A stretch of DNA of 64,000 nucleotides from Xanthomonas massiliensis (GTDB lineage: Bacteria; Pseudomonadota; Gammaproteobacteria; Xanthomonadales; Xanthomonadaceae). Location: the NCBI RefSeq assembly GCF_900018785.1, contig NZ_FCOY01000006.1:1302001-1366000 (forward strand). Reading direction: 5' to 3'. Each line of letters opens with the position of its first letter. Position 1 is the stretch's first letter. A model generated the notes under the pieces. That model saw nothing but the letters and a program-made list of their open reading frames with translations. It had not been told where the DNA came from and did not search any database. Positions 47,928 to 56,430 of the stretch are shown here, piece after piece. A program made the translations under genes and the position numbers.

Positions 47928-48413
47928 TCAGGGGGAGGAAGACGATGCGGCGGCCACGATGACCGGTTCGCAACGGACGGGGAAATTGACCGAGTGGGCA
48001 ATGAAGCAGGCCTGGTGCGCCGCCTCGTGCAGCACTTCGGCCAGCAGCGGATCGCCGCCGGCGATCGTCACCTGCGGCCGCAGCACCGCCTCGGTGAAGT
48101 GCCTGCGCTGGCCGGCGGCATCCAGGCTGGCCTCGGCCCGGTCCACGTAGCCGGTCACCACGAGCCCGGCCTCGGCGGCCAGGTGCAGGTACCAAAGCAT
48201 GTGGCACGAGGACAGCGAGGCCAGCAGCAGGTCCTCGGGGTTGTGCCGCGCCGGGTCGCCGAGGAACGCCGGATCGGCCGAGCCGGCGATCTCCGCCTTG
48301 CCCTCGACCGCGACCGTGTGCTCGCGCCCGTAGGCACGGTAGTCGCGCGTGCCCTGGCCGCGATCGCCGGTCCAGCGGATGCAGGCGCGGTAACGGTGGA
48401 GATCGGCGGCCAT
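47928..48413 (-). CDS. OsmC-family peroxiredoxin-like protein
   Basis: 161 residues. Both redox Cys of the OsmC/Ohr family are present, in [17 protein letters not shown] and [32 protein letters not shown] is the family signature. OsmC/Ohr proteins reduce organic hydroperoxides. It sits between argF' and argG with short spacers (8 and 34 bases), so it is transcribed with arginine genes; a link to arginine metabolism is not evident. Confidence 0.9.
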   Translation of the reverse strand: MAADLHRYRACIRWTGDRGQGTRDYRAYGREHTVAVEGKAEIAGSADPAFLGDPARHNPEDLLLASLSSCHMLWYLHLAAEAGLVVTGYVDRAEASLDAAGQRRHFTEAVLRPQVTIAGGDPLLAEVLHEAAHQACFIAHSVNFPVRCEPVIVAAASSSSP

Positions 48414-48421
48414 GGCTGCGC

Positions 48422-49444
48422 TCAACCCTCGCGCTGCTGCCCGACCAGCGCGGCCATCACCGCCTTCTGCACGTGCAGGCGGTTCTCGGCCTCGTCGATG
48501 GCGATGCAGGCCGGCGAGTCCATCACCGCGTCGGTGGCCTTGACGTTGCGGCGCAGCGGCAGGCAATGGCTGAACACGCCGTTGTTGGTCAGCGCCATCT
48601 TGGCCTCGTCGACGATGAAGTGCTTGTACTGGTCGCGGATCGGTTTTTCCGGCTCCCAGTTGCCGAAGTACGGCAGCGCGCCCCAGCTCTTGGCGTAGAC
48701 CACGTCGGCGCCGGCGTAGGCGCTGGGCACGTCGTGGCTGATCTGGAAGCTGCCGCCGTTCTCGGCCACGTTCTGCTCGGCCCAGCCGATGTAGCGCTCG
48801 TCGAGGATGTAGTCGGGCGTGGGGCACAGCAGGGTCACGTCCATGCCCATGCGCGTGGCGATGGTCAGCGCCGAGTTGGCGACCGCGGTGTTCAGCGGCT
48901 TGGGGTGGTAGGTCCAGGTCAGCACGTACTTCTTGCCGCGCAGGTCGGACGTGCCGAAATGCTCCTGCAGCGCCAGCACGTGCGCCAGCTCCTGGCACGG
49001 GTGGGTGATGGTCTCCATGTTGATCACCGGCACCGGCGAGTACTTGGCGAAGGACTTGAGCACGAGGTCCTGGCGGTCGTAGGCCCAGTCCTTGAACTTG
49101 GGGAAGGCGCGCACGCCGATCAGGTCGACGTAGCGGCCCAGCACCCGGGCGACCTCGGCGATGTGCTCCTCGGCCTCCCCGTCCATCACCGTGCCCAGCT
49201 CGAACTCGATCGGCCAGGCATCCTTGCCCGGCTGCAGCACGATGGCGTGGCCGCCGAGCTGGAAGGCGCCCAGCTCGAAGCTGGTGCGGGTGCGCATGGA
49301 CGGATTGAAGAACACCAGCGCGATCGACCGGCCCTTGAGCTCCTCGCCCAGCCTGTTGCGCTTGAACAGCGCCGCCTGCGTCAGCAGTGCATCGATCTCG
49401 CCCCGGCTCCAGTCCTGGGTGTTGAGGAAATGCTTCAATGACAT
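48422..49444 (-). CDS. argF': N-acetylornithine carbamoyltransferase
   Basis: 340 residues. The carbamoyl-phosphate site reads FFNPSMRTRTS with Ser49, then HPCQELAHVLALQE and FSHCLPLRRNVKATDAV. Glu92 (GEAEEH) is the residue shown in the Xanthomonas enzyme to favour N-acetyl- over N-succinylornithine. This transcarbamylase makes N-acetylcitrulline and replaces ordinary ornithine transcarbamylase. The ATG at 49444 gives MSLKHFLNTQDWS; a longer frame would run through the attenuator region. It is the first enzyme gene of the arginine block. Confidence 0.96.
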   Translation of the reverse strand: MSLKHFLNTQDWSRGEIDALLTQAALFKRNRLGEELKGRSIALVFFNPSMRTRTSFELGAFQLGGHAIVLQPGKDAWPIEFELGTVMDGEAEEHIAEVARVLGRYVDLIGVRAFPKFKDWAYDRQDLVLKSFAKYSPVPVINMETITHPCQELAHVLALQEHFGTSDLRGKKYVLTWTYHPKPLNTAVANSALTIATRMGMDVTLLCPTPDYILDERYIGWAEQNVAENGGSFQISHDVPSAYAGADVVYAKSWGALPYFGNWEPEKPIRDQYKHFIVDEAKMALTNNGVFSHCLPLRRNVKATDAVMDSPACIAIDEAENRLHVQKAVMAALVGQQREG

Positions 49445-49535
49445 CGGTCGATCCTTTGCTGCATGGCCGCTGCGGACAGCGGGGCGCGGAATGCGCATTT
49501 CTTTACGGTTGCAACCAAACGCCGGCGCCAGAACG

Positions 49536-49609
49536 AAAAAACCCAGCCGCTGGCTGGGTCTTCGGAAACGGACGGCACGACGCTCCGGTCACCCAGCGAT
49601 GCTGTGGGG
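49536..49609 (-). promoter_or_regulatory. predicted transcription attenuator upstream of argF'
   Basis: Four complementary segments in transcript order on the minus strand: 1, CCCCACAGC (49609-49601); 2, CGCTGGGT (49598-49591); 3, ACCCAGCC (49559-49552); 4, GGCTGGGT (49548-49541), ending in TTTTTT (49541-49536). Segments 3 and 4 form an 8-bp terminator stem with a 3-base loop. Segments 2 and 3 can form a 7-bp antiterminator, and 1 and 2 a 6-bp stem with one bulge. The structure lies about 90 bases before the argF' start and overlaps the end of an Arg-containing leader ORF, the standard layout of ribosome-mediated attenuation. Confidence 0.7.
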
Positions 49610-49690
49610 TTCCGGTCGGCGCGCACGCGAGGTCATGCCCGAGGCGAGGCGGGCGGCGCTGTCTGCGTGCGGGAAGATGGTGGCGTTCAT
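49589..49690 (-). CDS. putative arg leader peptide
   Basis: 33 codons, MNATIFPHADSAARLASG then MTSRARRPEPHSIAG. Arg is at positions 14, 22, 24 and 25, so three of four lie in the cluster RARR. The stop TGA falls at the end of attenuator segment 2, and segment 1 overlaps codons 28-30. A ribosome stalled at Arg 22-25 would therefore cover segment 1 and leave segment 2 free to pair with segment 3, preventing termination. Arg codons are common in a 70% GC genome, so the enrichment alone is modest evidence. Confidence 0.55.
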   Translation of the reverse strand: MNATIFPHADSAARLASGMTSRARRPEPHSIAG

Positions 49691-49699
49691 CGGACGCGC

Positions 49700-49728
49700 A
49701 TCCTCGCACGCGGGCGCGGCGCGCGCAA
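49700..49728 (-). promoter_or_regulatory. candidate promoter of the arginine block
   Basis: On the minus strand TTGCGC (49728-49723), a 17-base spacer, GAGGAT (49705-49700). Transcription would begin about three bases before the leader ATG, so the leader peptide might be translated from a nearly leaderless mRNA. The GAGG could alternatively serve as its ribosome-binding site from a more distant promoter. Confidence 0.4.
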
Positions 49729-49739
49729 GCAGGCAAGCC

Positions 49740-50273
49740 TCAGCGCGGCGGCACGATCACCGCGTCGGGCACGTACGGCGCGACGGTCACGCGCACGCGC
49801 AGGCGGTTGCCGGGATCCTCGGGCAGGCGCGAGCGGTACTTGGTGCCCTTGTAGACGTAGTCCACGTCGTAGGCGATGGGCCGGCGGAACTCGCGGCCGA
49901 TCTCCACGATCCGGCAATTGCGTGGCGTGCCGCTGGCCGGCGGCGGCGGTGGCGCCGGCTCCGGCGCGGCCGGGCGCCCGCCGAACCAGCCCTTGACGGT
50001 ATCCACCGCCCGCGACAGGCGGCCCTCGTCCTCGCGCGGCGCCGGCGGCGGCATGCCGCCGCGCGGCGGCGCCGGCGGGGGATCGCACTGCTCCTCGGTG
50101 CGGCTGGCGCGCAGGGTCTGGTAGACCGGCTCCACGTTGAGCACCTGGGCGTAGTCGAACTTGACGTTCTCCACCACGATCACCCGGTTCTTGCCGGGAT
50201 CGCCGGCGTCCTGCGCCGCCGCAAGCGGCGACGCCAGCAGGCTGGCCAGCATCCAGGGATGGAAAGAGCGCAT
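49740..50273 (-). CDS. exported Pro-rich protein related to UmoD/glycine-zipper-type periplasmic proteins
   Basis: 177 residues from the ATG at 50273; a TTG seven codons upstream is an alternative. Signal peptide up to about AAAQDA. The domain halves NVKFDYAQVLNVEPVYQTLRASRTEEQCD and RNCRIVEIGREFRRPIAYDVDYVYKGTKYRSRLPEDPGNRLRVRVTVAPYVPD match proteins that normally carry a glycine-zipper 2TM segment between them. Here a Pro-rich linker of about 65 residues (PPPAPPRGG, PAPPPPPAS) replaces it. Two Cys may form a disulfide. Function unknown. Confidence 0.75.
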   Translation of the reverse strand: MRSFHPWMLASLLASPLAAAQDAGDPGKNRVIVVENVKFDYAQVLNVEPVYQTLRASRTEEQCDPPPAPPRGGMPPPAPREDEGRLSRAVDTVKGWFGGRPAAPEPAPPPPPASGTPRNCRIVEIGREFRRPIAYDVDYVYKGTKYRSRLPEDPGNRLRVRVTVAPYVPDAVIVPPR

Positions 50274-50392
50274 CGTGAGGAGGGTCGAATTCAAGTGGGC
50301 AAGTGTAGGCCGGACGGCTTGCGACCGGCTGAACGTCCGCAGGGACGGCAGCTAGCCGGTAGAATCTGCCGGTTTCCGCTGCCCTGCCGCCG

Positions 50393-51775
50393 ATGAGCCT
50401 GCGCCTGCACAACAACCTGACCCGCCGGGTCGAGGCATTCTCCCCGCTGGACCCCGCGGCCGGGCCCTCCCTCTACGTGTGCGGCCCCACCGTCTACAAC
50501 TACGTGCACATCGGCAACGCCCGCGGCCCGGTGGTGTTCGGCGTGCTGGCCGCGCTGCTGCGCCGGCGCTACGGCAAGCTGCGCTACGCGCGCAACATCA
50601 CCGACGTGGACGACAAGATCAACGCCGCGGCCAGGGCCCAGGGCGTGCCGATCTCGGCCATCACCGACCGCTTCGCCGCCGCCTATCGCCAGGACATGGC
50701 CGCGCTCGGCATCGTCGGCGACTTCGCCCCGGACATCGAGCCGGCCGCCACCGCCCACATCGACCAGATCGTGGCGATGATCCAGGCCCTGCTCGATTCC
50801 GGCCACGCCTATGCCGCCGAAGGCCACGTGCTGTTCGCCGTGGACACGTTCAAGGACTACGGCAGGCTGTCGCGGCGCAACCCCGAAGAGCTGCTGGCCG
50901 GCGCGCGCGTGGACGTGGCCCCGTACAAGCGCGATCCGGGCGACTTCGTGCTGTGGAAGCCGTCCACCGACGACCTGCCCGGCTGGGATTCGCCGTGGGG
51001 CCGCGGCCGCCCCGGCTGGCACATCGAATGCTCGGCGATGGCGGCCGCGCACCTGGGCCAGACCATCGACATCCACGCCGGCGGCGTGGACCTGCAGTTC
51101 CCGCACCACGAGAACGAGATCGCGCAGAGCGAGTGCGCCCACGGCGGCGCCACCTTCGCCCGGTTCTGGCTGCACAACGGCATGCTCAACTTCGGCGGCG
51201 CCAAGATGAGCAAGTCGCTGGGCAACATCGAGACCGTGCACGACCTGGTCGCCCGGCACCCGCCCGAGGCGCTGCGCTACGCGCTGCTGAGCGCGCACTA
51301 CCGCCAGCCGCTGGACTGGTCCGACGCGCTGATCGGGCAGTCCAGGAACACCCTGGACCGGCTGTACGGCACCCTGCGCGACCTGGCCGACGTGGACGCC
51401 GAGCCGATCGTGCCCGAGGCCATCGAGAACGCCCTGGACGACGATCTCAACACGCCGCTGGCGCTGGCCGAGCTGGCGCGCATCGCCGCGGAAGCGCGCA
51501 AGGCCGGCGCCGCGGACGAACGCGCCCGGCTCAAGGCCGCGCTGCTCGGCGCCGGCCTCGCCCTGGGCCTGCTGCAGCAGGATCCGCAGGCCTGGTTCCA
51601 GGGCACCGACGGCGCCGACGACGCCCGCATCCAGGCGCTGGTGGACGAACGCGGCGCGGCCAAGCAGGCGCGCGACTTCGCCCGCGCCGACGCCATCCGC
51701 GACCAGCTCGCCGCCGAGGGCATCGTGCTCGAGGACACGCCGCAGGGCGTGCGCTGGGCGAGGAAGCGCGCATAG
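50393..51775 (+). CDS. cysS: cysteinyl-tRNA synthetase
   Basis: 460 residues. Class I motifs: [11 protein letters not shown] (HIGH) and AKMSKSLGN (KMSKS). The Zn/Cys-binding residues are in [27 protein letters not shown] and [25 protein letters not shown] -10-like element lies at 50360-50365. It is divergent from the exported Pro-rich protein. sufE follows 118 bases downstream. Confidence 0.97.
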   Translation: MSLRLHNNLTRRVEAFSPLDPAAGPSLYVCGPTVYNYVHIGNARGPVVFGVLAALLRRRYGKLRYARNITDVDDKINAAARAQGVPISAITDRFAAAYRQDMAALGIVGDFAPDIEPAATAHIDQIVAMIQALLDSGHAYAAEGHVLFAVDTFKDYGRLSRRNPEELLAGARVDVAPYKRDPGDFVLWKPSTDDLPGWDSPWGRGRPGWHIECSAMAAAHLGQTIDIHAGGVDLQFPHHENEIAQSECAHGGATFARFWLHNGMLNFGGAKMSKSLGNIETVHDLVARHPPEALRYALLSAHYRQPLDWSDALIGQSRNTLDRLYGTLRDLADVDAEPIVPEAIENALDDDLNTPLALAELARIAAEARKAGAADERARLKAALLGAGLALGLLQQDPQAWFQGTDGADDARIQALVDERGAAKQARDFARADAIRDQLAAEGIVLEDTPQGVRWARKRA

Positions 51776-51893
51776 CCCCGATCGCGCCGGTGGCGGCCGC
51801 GCACCCGGGCCCCCGCCCCGGGCCGCCCGCGCCACCCGATGCGCCGGGCGGCGCCGCGGCACCGCAGGCGCAGCCACAGGACCGAACGACACG

Positions 51894-52340
51894 ATGACCG
51901 ACACTCCCGATTTCCCGCTCGAACCCACCGCCGCGCAGGCCCAGGCCGCCATCGCCGAGGAATTCGCCTTCTTCGGCGACTGGTCCGAGCGCTACCAGTA
52001 CCTGATCGACCTGGGCCACAAGCTGCCGCCCTTCCCCGAGGCGTGGAAGACCGAGGAGCACCGCCTGCTCGGCTGCCAGTCGATGGTGTGGATCGTGCCC
52101 GAGGGCGATGCCGACCGGCTCGTGTTCCACGCGGTCAGCGACTCGACCATCGTCTCCGGGCTGATCTACCTGGCCCTGCGCGTCTATTCCGGACGCAGCG
52201 CCAGGGAGATCCTGGCCACCGAGCCGGAATACCTGGCCACCGTCGGCCTGTCCAAGCACCTGTCGCCGACCCGCAGCAACGGCGTGGCGGCCATGCTCGC
52301 GTTCATCCGCGATACCGCCCGCGAGAAACTGGCCCCGTGA
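51894..52340 (+). CDS. sufE: cysteine desulfuration protein SufE
   Basis: 148 residues. The sulfur-accepting Cys61 is in EEHRLLGCQSMVWIV, with FFGDWSERYQYLIDLGHKLPPFP and LIYLALRVYSGRSAREIL typical of SufE. It takes persulfide sulfur from a SufS-type desulfurase for Fe-S cluster assembly. No suf partner genes are in the window. Its stop overlaps the GTG start of the next gene. Confidence 0.95.
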   Translation: MTDTPDFPLEPTAAQAQAAIAEEFAFFGDWSERYQYLIDLGHKLPPFPEAWKTEEHRLLGCQSMVWIVPEGDADRLVFHAVSDSTIVSGLIYLALRVYSGRSAREILATEPEYLATVGLSKHLSPTRSNGVAAMLAFIRDTAREKLAP

Positions 52341-53584
52341 GCACGCCCCCTCCGAGCGCGGGCGGCCTGCGCACCCTGATGGCGCACCCGGGCTTCTCGC
52401 TGCTGCTGGGCTACCGCGTTCTGGCCATGCTGTCCTACCAGATCGTCTCGGTCACGGTGGGCTGGCACATCTACCAGATCACCCGCAACCCGCTGTCGCT
52501 GGGCCTGATCGGCCTGGCCGAGATCCTGCCCTACTTCTGCATCGCCCCGTTCGCCGGCTACCTGGTGGACCACCTCCCCAAGCGCCGGCTTGGCGCGCTG
52601 TCCACGCTGGGCCTGGTGGCCACCGCCGTGGTCCTGCTGGCGGTGGCGCGCGGCTGGCTGCCGGTGCACGGCACCTGGCCGATCTACGCCGCCATCGCGC
52701 TGACCGGCATGGTCCGCTCGTTCCTCACCCCGATCTACAACACCCTGTTCGCCAAGGTGCTGCCGCGCCAGGACTTCGCCCGCGGCGCCAGCATCGGCAG
52801 CGTGTTCTTCCAGGCCGGCATGGTGGTCGGCCCGGCGCTGGGCGGCGTGCTGGTCGGCTGGGGCGGCAGCGCCACGGCCTACGCGGTGGCGATGGTCGTG
52901 GCGGTGCTGGCCGGCGCCTCGCTGCTGGCCCTGCGCGTGCACGATCCGGCCGGCAGCGGTGCGCGCGCGCCGGTACTGCGCAGCATCGCCGAGGGCGCGC
53001 GCTTCGTGTTCTCCAACCAGATCATGCTCGGGGCGATGGCGCTGGACATGTTCTCGGTACTGCTGGGCGGCGCGGTGTCGATGCTGCCGGCCTTCATCCG
53101 CGAGATCCTGAACTACGGCCCGGAGGGCCTGGGCATCCTGCGCAGCGCGCCGGCGCTGGGCTCGATCCTGGTCGGCCTGTGGCTGGCGCGGCGCCCGCTG
53201 CAGCGCAACGCCGGGCGCACCCTGATGCTGGCGGTGGCCGGCTTCGGCCTGTGCACGGTCGCCTTCGGCCTGTCGCGGCACTTCTGGCTGTCGGCGGCGA
53301 TCCTGCTGGCCTACGGCATGTGCGACGGCGTCTCGGTAGTGGTGCGCCAGACCATCCTGCAGTTGGCCACGCCGGACGAGATGCGCGGCCGGGTGTCCTC
53401 GATCAACGGCATCTTCATCGGCTCGTCCAACGAACTGGGCGCCTTCTACGACGGCGTCATGGCCCGTGCCCTCGGCCTGGTGCCGGCGGTGGTGCTGGGC
53501 GGCTGCATCACCCTGGCGGTGGTCGCCATCACCGCGATGAAGGCGCCGCGCCTGCGCCGGCTGGACCTGCGCGAACTGCAGTAG
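52337..53584 (+). CDS. MFS transporter (enterobactin-exporter/EntS-like MFS_3 type)
   Basis: 415 residues, about twelve hydrophobic segments. The GTG start at 52337 overlaps the sufE stop (GTGA). MFS loop motif seen as GYLVDHLPKRRLG; NTLFAKVLPRQDFARGASIGSVFFQAGMVVGPALGGVLVG and RQTILQLATPDEMRGRVSSINGIFIGSSNELGAF are typical of the MFS_3 branch. Substrate unknown. Confidence 0.88.
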   Translation: MSTPPPSAGGLRTLMAHPGFSLLLGYRVLAMLSYQIVSVTVGWHIYQITRNPLSLGLIGLAEILPYFCIAPFAGYLVDHLPKRRLGALSTLGLVATAVVLLAVARGWLPVHGTWPIYAAIALTGMVRSFLTPIYNTLFAKVLPRQDFARGASIGSVFFQAGMVVGPALGGVLVGWGGSATAYAVAMVVAVLAGASLLALRVHDPAGSGARAPVLRSIAEGARFVFSNQIMLGAMALDMFSVLLGGAVSMLPAFIREILNYGPEGLGILRSAPALGSILVGLWLARRPLQRNAGRTLMLAVAGFGLCTVAFGLSRHFWLSAAILLAYGMCDGVSVVVRQTILQLATPDEMRGRVSSINGIFIGSSNELGAFYDGVMARALGLVPAVVLGGCITLAVVAITAMKAPRLRRLDLRELQ

Positions 53585-53627
53585 GACCCGTGCCGCCTCC
53601 CCACGGCGAGCCCGGTGCCTGGACAGG

Positions 53628-53656
53628 AAAAAGCCCCGCCGAGGCGGGGCTTTTTT
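53628..53656. terminator. bidirectional Rho-independent terminator
   Basis: AAAAA, GCCCCGCC, GA, GGCGGGGC, TTTTTT. It has A- and T-tracts on both flanks, between the convergent MFS and dksA genes. Confidence 0.92.
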
Positions 53657-53689
53657 CGTCGGGCGACGCCGGGAAGGCGCCGGCGGTGC

Positions 53690-54715
53690 CTACTCGCCCT
53701 GCTGCTTCTGCAGGTGCTCCCAGCGCTCCTGGGCGTCGAGGGTGCGCTCGGCGGTCAGGCGCGCCTCCAGGCGCTCCAGGCCGATGTCCTCGCCGGTATC
53801 CACGCAGTAGCCGTAGTCGCCGGCGTCCAGGCGCTTGAGGGTGCTGTCGATCTTGCCGATCAGCTTGCGGTAGCGATCGCGGGTACGCAGTTCCAGCGAG
53901 TTCTCGGTCTCGCGGGTGGCACGCTCGGCCTCGTCGCCGATGTCCCGGACCTCCTCGCGCAGGTTCTCGATGGTCTGCTTGGACTCCTCGACCAGGTCGG
54001 CGCGCCACTTGAGCAGGCGCTGGCGGAAGTACTCCTGCTGCAGCGGATTCATGTACTCCTCGTCCGGGGACGGCTTGTAGCCGGGCGGGAGGATGGGACG
54101 TCCGGTGACCTCGTCGGTCTTGTACTCCACCACCTTGTACTTGGTACGCGGGGCGGGAGCCGACTGGCGCGCGGTCACGGCAACGGCCACCTTGCCCGTC
54201 GGCCGGCTGGCCACGGAAGGGGTCTTGCTCTTGGCGGGCGTGGAAGCGCTTGATTTCACTGCTGGCACGGTATTCCTGACTTGCGGGGTGTTGGTTGGCG
54301 CGACCGATGCCGCGGCGGCCGGCTTCTTGTGCACGGCCGGAGCATGGGCCGCGGTCGCGGACTTCTTCGCCGGCGCGACCGCCGCCGGGGCCTTGGCCGG
54401 CGCGTGCGGCCTGGCCGGGACCGGCTTGGCGTGGGCGGTCTTGGCGACCGTGGGCTTGGCCGGGGACGTGGTCTTCTTGGCCGGGGCGGCGCTCTTGCGT
54501 GCGGGCACCTTGCCCGCCGGGGCGGCTGCCGCCTTCGTCGCCGTCTTCTTGGCGGCGGGCTTCTTGGCCGGCGCCGCCTTCGCGGCAGGCGCCTTGGCCG
54601 CCTTGTGCACGGCCGGCGCCTTGGCCACGGGTTTCTTGACCACCTTCTTGGAGACAGGCTTGGCGGGTTTCTTGGCGGCCGGATGGGCCTTGTTTGCAGG
54701 TTTTTTAGCAGCCAC
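53690..54715 (-). CDS. dksA: DksA-family RNA polymerase-binding protein with long Lys/Ala/Pro-rich N-terminus
   Basis: 341 residues from the GTG at 54715 (AAGGAAG upstream); an in-frame codon further up gives a non-family leader. Residues 1 to about 190 are built of AAKKPA-like repeats, resembling histone H1 or AlgP tails. The DksA part covers the last 125 or so residues: a coiled coil ([63 protein letters not shown]) with the acidic tip DIGDEAERA, then the zinc-finger region [32 protein letters not shown]. Only the first of four Zn-binding Cys remains, so it is probably a zinc-free type. DksA modulates transcription with ppGpp. Confidence 0.92.
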   Translation of the reverse strand: MAAKKPANKAHPAAKKPAKPVSKKVVKKPVAKAPAVHKAAKAPAAKAAPAKKPAAKKTATKAAAAPAGKVPARKSAAPAKKTTSPAKPTVAKTAHAKPVPARPHAPAKAPAAVAPAKKSATAAHAPAVHKKPAAAASVAPTNTPQVRNTVPAVKSSASTPAKSKTPSVASRPTGKVAVAVTARQSAPAPRTKYKVVEYKTDEVTGRPILPPGYKPSPDEEYMNPLQQEYFRQRLLKWRADLVEESKQTIENLREEVRDIGDEAERATRETENSLELRTRDRYRKLIGKIDSTLKRLDAGDYGYCVDTGEDIGLERLEARLTAERTLDAQERWEHLQKQQGE

Positions 54716-54822
54716 GAATCGCTCTTCCTTGGTTCCTCCCGGGGGCCGGGAAAGCGGGCCTTTATAGCCTACCGTCACCCCAGCGGCAACCGCGTCACGG
54801 GCGCCTGTCATATCATGGAATC

Positions 54823-55077
54823 GTGATCGCCCGCATCCTCATCGCCCTGCTGCGCCTGTACAAGCGCTTCGTCAGTCCGCTGCTGGGCCCGCGCTGCCGC
54901 TTCGAGCCCAGCTGCTCGACCTATGCGATGACCGCAATCGCCCGCTTCGGCGTGTTGCGCGGCGGCTGGCTGGCCGTGCGCCGCCTGGGCCGCTGCCACC
55001 CCCTGCACCCGGGCGGATACGACCCGGTGCCCGATCCGGACGCGCCCACTCCCCACCGTTGCCGAGGAACCCACTGA
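54823..55077 (+). CDS. yidD: membrane protein insertion efficiency factor YidD
   Basis: 84 residues from a GTG. The YidD hallmark is [60 protein letters not shown], with the conserved Cys pair. It assists YidC-dependent membrane insertion. Usually near rnpA-yidC; here it is directly upstream of a dihydroorotase gene with no spacer. Confidence 0.94.
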   Translation: MIARILIALLRLYKRFVSPLLGPRCRFEPSCSTYAMTAIARFGVLRGGWLAVRRLGRCHPLHPGGYDPVPDPDAPTPHRCRGTH

Positions 55078-56430
55078 ATGGCCTCCACCCTGATCACCAA
55101 TGCCCGCCTGGTCAACGAAGGCCGCGAGTTCGACGCCGACCTGCGCTTCGAGGACGGGCTCATCACCGTCATCGGCGCGCAGCTGGCGGCCCGCCCCGGC
55201 GAAACCGTGGTGGACGCGGCCGGCCGCTGGCTGCTGCCGGGCATGGTCGACGACCAGGTGCACTTCCGCGAACCGGGCATGACCTACAAGGGCGACATCG
55301 CCACCGAGTCGGCCGCGGCCGTGGCCGGCGGCACCACCACCTTCATGGATATGCCCAACACCCGCCCGCCGACCCTGAACGCGGCCGCGCTGCAGGCCAA
55401 GTACGACAGCGCCGCCGGCCGCGCCTGGGCCAACCACGGCTTCTACATGGGGGCCAGCAACGACAACCTGGAGGACATCCGCCGCATCGACCCGCTGACC
55501 ACGCCGGGGGTGAAGGTGTTCATGGGCGCCTCCACCGGCAACATGCTGGTGGACGATCCGGACACGCTGGACGCGATCTTCCGCGAAGCGCCCACGCCGA
55601 TCATCACCCATTGCGAGGACACGCCGATGATCGACGCCAACCTGGCCGCGTTCAAGGCCCGGTACGGCGAGGACGGGCTGACCCCGGCCATGCACCCGCT
55701 GATCCGCTCGCGCGAGGCCTGCCTGAAGTCCTCCACCCTCGCGGTGGGGCTGGCCCGCAAGCACGGCACCCGCCTGCACGTGCTGCACGTGTCCACCGCC
55801 GACGAGCTGGCGCTGTTCGAGCGCGGCCCGCTGGTGGACGCGGCCGGCAAGGTGCGCAAGCGCATCACCGCCGAGACCTGCATCCACTTCCTGCGCTTCG
55901 ACAGCCGCGATTACGCGCGCCTGGGCAACCTGATCAAGTGCAATCCGGCGATCAAGGACCCGGCCGACCGCGAGGCGCTGACCCGCGCCCTGGTCGAGGA
56001 CGTGCTCGACGTGCTGGCCACCGACCACGCCCCGCACACCTGGGAAGAGAAGCAGAAGCCGTACGCGCAGGCCCCGTCCGGCCTGCCGCTGACCCAGTAC
56101 GCGCTGGTCGCGGCGCTGGAGCTGGTGCACGAGGGCAAGCTCGCGCGCGCCGACGTGGTGCGCAAGTTCGCCCATGCCCCGGCGCAGCTGTTCGACGTGC
56201 ACGGCCGCGGATTCCTGCGCGAGGGCTATGCCGCCGACCTGGTGCTGGTGGAGGACACGCCGTTCACCGTGCGCAGGCAGGACATCCTGTCCAAGTGCGG
56301 CTGGTCGCCGTTCGAAGGCACCTCCTTCCGTTCGCGCGTGGCCTCGACCTGGGTCAACGGCCAGCTGGTCTGGAACGGCACCGAATTGGTCGGCACGCCG
56401 GCCGGGCGCCGCCTGGCCTTCGACCGTTGA
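55078..56430 (+). CDS. dihydroorotase, class I type
   Basis: 450 residues, amidohydrolase fold. Metal ligands: DDQVHFREPGM (HxH variant with the HFREPG signature), the Lys in GVKVFMGASTG, His in ITHCEDTP, LHVLHVSTADE and ATDHAPHTWEEK. LLPGMVDDQVHFREPG marks the class I (PyrC type) proteins rather than E. coli PyrC. It should cyclise carbamoyl aspartate in pyrimidine synthesis. The next gene starts inside its stop (TGATG). Confidence 0.92.
   Translation: MASTLITNARLVNEGREFDADLRFEDGLITVIGAQLAARPGETVVDAAGRWLLPGMVDDQVHFREPGMTYKGDIATESAAAVAGGTTTFMDMPNTRPPTLNAAALQAKYDSAAGRAWANHGFYMGASNDNLEDIRRIDPLTTPGVKVFMGASTGNMLVDDPDTLDAIFREAPTPIITHCEDTPMIDANLAAFKARYGEDGLTPAMHPLIRSREACLKSSTLAVGLARKHGTRLHVLHVSTADELALFERGPLVDAAGKVRKRITAETCIHFLRFDSRDYARLGNLIKCNPAIKDPADREALTRALVEDVLDVLATDHAPHTWEEKQKPYAQAPSGLPLTQYALVAALELVHEGKLARADVVRKFAHAPAQLFDVHGRGFLREGYAADLVLVEDTPFTVRRQDILSKCGWSPFEGTSFRSRVASTWVNGQLVWNGTELVGTPAGRRLAFDR

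Noticed and set aside
49435-49626. Alternative minus-strand ORF through the attenuator, in frame with a longer argF' region
   Set aside because: It begins with no ribosome site, reads across the terminator stem, and its Arg codons do not line up with the hairpins; the ORF at 49589-49690 fits better.
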